8,392 nucleotides of DNA from Pseudomonadota bacterium (GTDB lineage: Bacteria > Pseudomonadota > Gammaproteobacteria > Acidithiobacillales > Acidithiobacillaceae): the NCBI GenBank assembly GCA_021818125.1, contig JAKAFG010000082.1, forward strand, positions 1-8,392. Direction: 5' to 3'. The position numbers and the translations under genes are program-made. Below are positions 5,582 through 8,392 of this stretch, piece by piece; the first letter of the stretch is position 1; each line of letters starts with the position of its first letter. The notes below the pieces were generated by a model. That model ran no database searches and had not been told where the DNA came from. It worked only from the letters and a program-made list of their open reading frames with translations.

Positions 5582-7209
5582 AGCTGCTGAATATATATTG
5601 CGTGGCTACACTCTTACTCGGAGGTCTTATGCCCCTCTTCGGCTTTGCCACCGATTGGTGGGATGCACCGGGCAGCTTATCGAAAGATGCCGCAGGATGG
5701 TTGCAGGCGCGCAAAGCGCGCAATGAGAATACCGACGCGTTTGCTGCGGGTCTGCAGCAAGGCCTCAAAACCGGAAAGGGTTTTTCTTATCTGGCTCCAG
5801 GAGGAAGCTCGCCGACCTGGTATCATCCCCCTCTTGTCGTGGAGCCCTTTCCCGGCGCCTATCATGCAAAACTCTATAATCTCGCTTATCAGGCTTTCTT
5901 ACAAAGCCACCAGCTTAGGAATGCCTATCGCGTGGCATGGACAGCGGTGCATAAGAATCCCGACAGTCGCCACTGGCGGGAACGGCTCATTCAAGTGGCG
6001 GCCGAGCTCGGCCAGCGCGAGGAGGAGCTTCGTCAGTGGCGCTGGCTGGCGGCACATGGGGATACAGCTGCACAAGCCACTACCGTTACCATGGCTGCCT
6101 CCCTCGCGCGCCCGGACGTCATCGTCGAGATGCTGTCCCCGGCCGCGCGCAACGGAACCCTGAACAATGCAAACTGGAAATCACTGATCATTGCCTACGG
6201 CGAACTGGGACAGCCGGATAAAGCGGTCGCCGATATCAACGCCGCTTTGCGCTTCCGTCAGAGCCACTTTCTGCTTGAGCAAAAAGCCTACCTGACCTAT
6301 CAAATGGGTCATATTGAACAAAGCCTTGCAGCACTGCAAAAGTCCACCAGAATATATGGATCCATGCCGGGCACCGCGCTGAAAGAAGCCCAACTGCTCG
6401 CCATGAAAGGGCAATTTCCAGAAGCGGTGGCGGCCATGCGGGCCGCCGAGCCAAAGGCGACCCTGAGTGATGTGGACTTCTGGCACCTTTACGCGGTGCT
6501 TGCGTGGGAGATCAATGATCACAAAGCCGCTCTGTCTGCAGAAAAACGGCTGTATCTATTGGGCGCGGCGGACCAATATGATTTACAGCGTCTGATCATG
6601 CTCACCCAGAACAGCAAGCCGCAAGCGGCCCTTGCCATAGCCCGGCAGGGCTGGCACCAGTTCCAGTTGCCCATCTTCTTTTTTGAAAGTATTTCTCTAG
6701 CGGCCAACCAGGCGCATTGGGGTGTGCTCGCAAAACTGCTGAAAGCGATTCCCCGTGATGATCCTTTAGGGCTAAGACGCTATCCGGCCTACTGGATCGC
6801 CGAAGCCCGACTGGCCACGGGGCAAAAAGACCCGCCCAGAGCATTAACCTGCTATACCCAAGCCCTGGACATAAGCCCGGGAGATACGGCCATTCAGGCC
6901 GATTTGATCTGGCTGCTGATCGACCAAAAGGATGAAACGCGCCTGCGGGCGTTACTGATCGGTGACCTCAACCATCCGGGCAATCTCCGCAATGCACTCA
7001 TCAGTGCTGCCCAGGTTATGCACCGTCCGCAACTCGCGCTTTATCTTCAGAACGGGAAGGTCGATAGCCCCGATGCCATATTGAACCAGGCTGACATTCT
7101 GAGTGACAACGATTTGCACGGAGGTGCGTGGAGCCTGCGACGTCAGGTCGCCGTTGGCATGGCGCAACGCATCAAGCAAGCACATAAGGACGGGGGAGCG
7201 CGTCCATGA
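5578..7209 (+). CDS. pelB: Periplasmic TPR protein, probable central TPR scaffold of a split PelB
   Basis: A 543-residue protein with a signal peptide (about 1-24, MKLLNIYCVATLLLGGLMPL then FGFA) and no lipobox, followed almost entirely by tetratricopeptide-like helix pairs. The clearest are near 99-132, 200-233 (SLIIAYGELGQPDKAVADIN), 234-265, 266-298, 301-334 and 403-437 (ARLATGQKDPPRALTCYTQA). In P. aeruginosa the PelB TPR region sits in the periplasm, binds PelA and guides its activity towards export. Position right after pelA and before the barrel protein supports that role here. The start ATG overlaps the previous stop as ATGA. A weak GGCGGA lies 11 bases upstream, so re-initiation after the previous frame is likely. 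It could instead be named simply a TPR protein; the PelB reading rests on architecture and neighbours. Confidence 0.75.
   Translation: MKLLNIYCVATLLLGGLMPLFGFATDWWDAPGSLSKDAAGWLQARKARNENTDAFAAGLQQGLKTGKGFSYLAPGGSSPTWYHPPLVVEPFPGAYHAKLYNLAYQAFLQSHQLRNAYRVAWTAVHKNPDSRHWRERLIQVAAELGQREEELRQWRWLAAHGDTAAQATTVTMAASLARPDVIVEMLSPAARNGTLNNANWKSLIIAYGELGQPDKAVADINAALRFRQSHFLLEQKAYLTYQMGHIEQSLAALQKSTRIYGSMPGTALKEAQLLAMKGQFPEAVAAMRAAEPKATLSDVDFWHLYAVLAWEINDHKAALSAEKRLYLLGAADQYDLQRLIMLTQNSKPQAALAIARQGWHQFQLPIFFFESISLAANQAHWGVLAKLLKAIPRDDPLGLRRYPAYWIAEARLATGQKDPPRALTCYTQALDISPGDTAIQADLIWLLIDQKDETRLRALLIGDLNHPGNLRNALISAAQVMHRPQLALYLQNGKVDSPDAILNQADILSDNDLHGGAWSLRRQVAVGMAQRIKQAHKDGGARP
7192..7198 (+). promoter_or_regulatory. 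Strong ribosome binding site for the barrel protein
   Basis: GGGGGAG lies inside the end of the preceding gene, seven bases before ATG 7206. It argues that the barrel protein is initiated independently and is not a frameshifted continuation of the preceding frame. Confidence 0.7.
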
Positions 7210-8392
7210 ATTGCCTCCCGGCACGCCATAAACTCGGGGTGTTAGCCACCGTGTTGCTATTGCCCGCTGCGGCGTCCGCCGCCAAGCCGTCCTCAACGGG
7301 TGCTCCGGTGAAGCCGCCGGTGCTGGTGACGTCGCTGGAACCTGCAACAGCGGCTCCCCGTGATCCACTTTTTCTGCTCGCTCGCGCCCTCTCGGCCGCA
7401 CCAACGGGCGGGAACAGCACGTTGCGCATTATGCTGGCCGCCGCCCGGAAGGGCTACTATCTCCCCGCCATTTCCTGGAGCATGGCCCAGGAGCACTGGG
7501 ACCTCGCCCGGGCGCTCATTCGGACAGATCCGCAACCCGTGCCCGACTGGGTCCGTCTCAGTCTCGCCCTGCAGGATCATGATCTCAGTGCTCTGGCTGC
7601 ACTGGTGGCACACCCTCACAGATTACCATCGCATAACCTGGTCAGTGCCTATGTCATGCTTGGGGACTATGACCGGGCACAATACTGGGCTTTTCAGCGC
7701 TTGCAGGACCATCCGCGGGATCACCACCTGCGCCAGCAATATCTGGAAGTGGTGTCCTACAATGCCAGTGCCATTACCTTGGGAACCAATTGGCTCTCTT
7801 TCAGCGGGTTACAACGTTATGCCACCATCCTCAACGGGAAGATATTTATTGGACCAAATTGGGGGCTTCTCTTGCGGAGCGACTATAATTGGCAGACCGC
7901 TGACGCCGCATCGTTCCTGACAGGCATTCCGGCCGGTGAGCAATCGGCCGAAGCGGGTTTTTTTCTGAAAAGTCCTTTATGGCAGATTCGGGCATTCATG
8001 GGCCAGCGTGATGCAATGCGCCATTTCCTTACTGGAGATTTCTCGGGGGAATATTCTCTAGGCGACAGATTCAGCATCCGCAGCAGATTAGGGCTCCATC
8101 AGCGCGCCACCCAAAGTCCTGCTCTGACCGTTGCGGGTATGAAAGATGATGTGCAAATACAGTTCGATCACAGTAATACGGACTGGTCCGAAAGCCTTTA
8201 TGCGGGTTGGACACAATATGAAGGGCAGGACGGTATACCCGTGGGCACCAGCCGTTTCGGCGGAGTTTCGGTAAACTGGCACCATCACTGGGGGTCTTGG
8301 GGCTATACTATTGGGCCATTTGCCGACGTGTACAATGTACATCGCGCCGTGAATGTGACCGGTCTGCTTGCTCAGATTCTACTGTCACCCGG
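7206..8392 (+). CDS. pelB: PelB-like outer-membrane export porin, beta-barrel part (partial, cut by window end)
   Basis: The frame is open from ATG 7206 to the window end (395 codons plus two bases). Residues 1-25 (MNCLPARHKLGVLATVLLLP then AAASA) form a signal peptide with an ASA cleavage site. A proline-rich linker follows (27-51), then a helical, TPR-like segment (about 52-183, with LGDYDRAQYWAFQRLQDHP). From about 188 the pattern changes to alternating hydrophobic and polar strands rich in aromatic and glycine residues (GPNWGLLLRSDYNW, FSGEYSLGDRFSIRSRLG, WSESLYAGWTQYEG), typical of an outer-membrane barrel. In PelB the C-terminal barrel is the porin that releases Pel. The start is well supported: GGGGGAG (7192-7198) lies seven bases upstream, and ATGA overlaps the previous stop. 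The C-terminal end of the barrel, probably several strands, is missing from the window. Confidence 0.8.
   Translation, partial: MNCLPARHKLGVLATVLLLPAAASAAKPSSTGAPVKPPVLVTSLEPATAAPRDPLFLLARALSAAPTGGNSTLRIMLAAARKGYYLPAISWSMAQEHWDLARALIRTDPQPVPDWVRLSLALQDHDLSALAALVAHPHRLPSHNLVSAYVMLGDYDRAQYWAFQRLQDHPRDHHLRQQYLEVVSYNASAITLGTNWLSFSGLQRYATILNGKIFIGPNWGLLLRSDYNWQTADAASFLTGIPAGEQSAEAGFFLKSPLWQIRAFMGQRDAMRHFLTGDFSGEYSLGDRFSIRSRLGLHQRATQSPALTVAGMKDDVQIQFDHSNTDWSESLYAGWTQYEGQDGIPVGTSRFGGVSVNWHHHWGSWGYTIGPFADVYNVHRAVNVTGLLAQILLSP

Noticed and set aside
5707..5721. GCGCGC-AAA-GCGCGC perfect hairpin in the central TPR gene
   Set aside because: It lies inside a coding region, encodes an ordinary helical segment (LQARKARN) and has no T-run, so it is not a terminator.
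1..8392. CRISPR arrays, tRNA or rRNA genes, insertion sequences, toxin-antitoxin or phage genes
   Set aside because: No regularly spaced repeats, no transposase-like frames, no terminal inverted repeats and no RNA gene signatures were seen. Coding is nearly continuous outside 1666-2019.

Overview
The window comes from an autotrophic gammaproteobacterium-like acidophile, most probably Acidithiobacillus. The main reason is a form IA RuBisCO large subunit whose sequence reads like the Acidithiobacillus CbbL proteins; the species cannot be fixed by eye. There are two divergent gene blocks separated by a 354-base control region (1666-2019).

Left block, minus strand: cbbL (244-1665, complete, 473 aa) followed by cbbS (213 down to the window edge, first 71 codons). 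These are the large and small subunits of the CO2-fixing enzyme, 30 bases apart and each with a good Shine-Dalgarno site. Whatever follows cbbS (carboxysome or CbbQ/CbbO genes) lies outside the window.

Right block, plus strand: the start of a Pel exopolysaccharide operon. pelA (2020-4761) encodes a secreted, two-headed glycoside hydrolase/deacetylase. The catalytic glutamate and three deacetylase residues fall at positions exactly 27 less than those published for Pseudomonas aeruginosa PelA. It is followed by three overlapping reading frames that together look like one PelB: a membrane-anchored helical-repeat protein (4748-5581), a periplasmic TPR protein with its own signal peptide (5578-7209), and a protein with a signal peptide, a short helical region and an outer-membrane beta-barrel (7206 to the window end, truncated by the edge). 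In P. aeruginosa these parts form a single protein of about 1,190 residues. Here they appear as three separately initiated polypeptides joined by ATGA stop/start overlaps. No pelC, pelD, pelE, pelF or pelG is visible; they would lie downstream.

Control region: next to cbbL there is a 30-base dyad carrying four T-N-A triplets spaced exactly 10 bases apart, a good candidate for the operator of the LysR-type regulator CbbR. A possible pelA promoter (extended -10) lies about 20 bases further right, under its own small inverted repeat. It would give pelA a leader of roughly 205 bases with nested complementary segments. Carbon fixation and matrix synthesis therefore fire from one shared intergenic region, and no cbbR gene sits in the divergent position next to cbbL.
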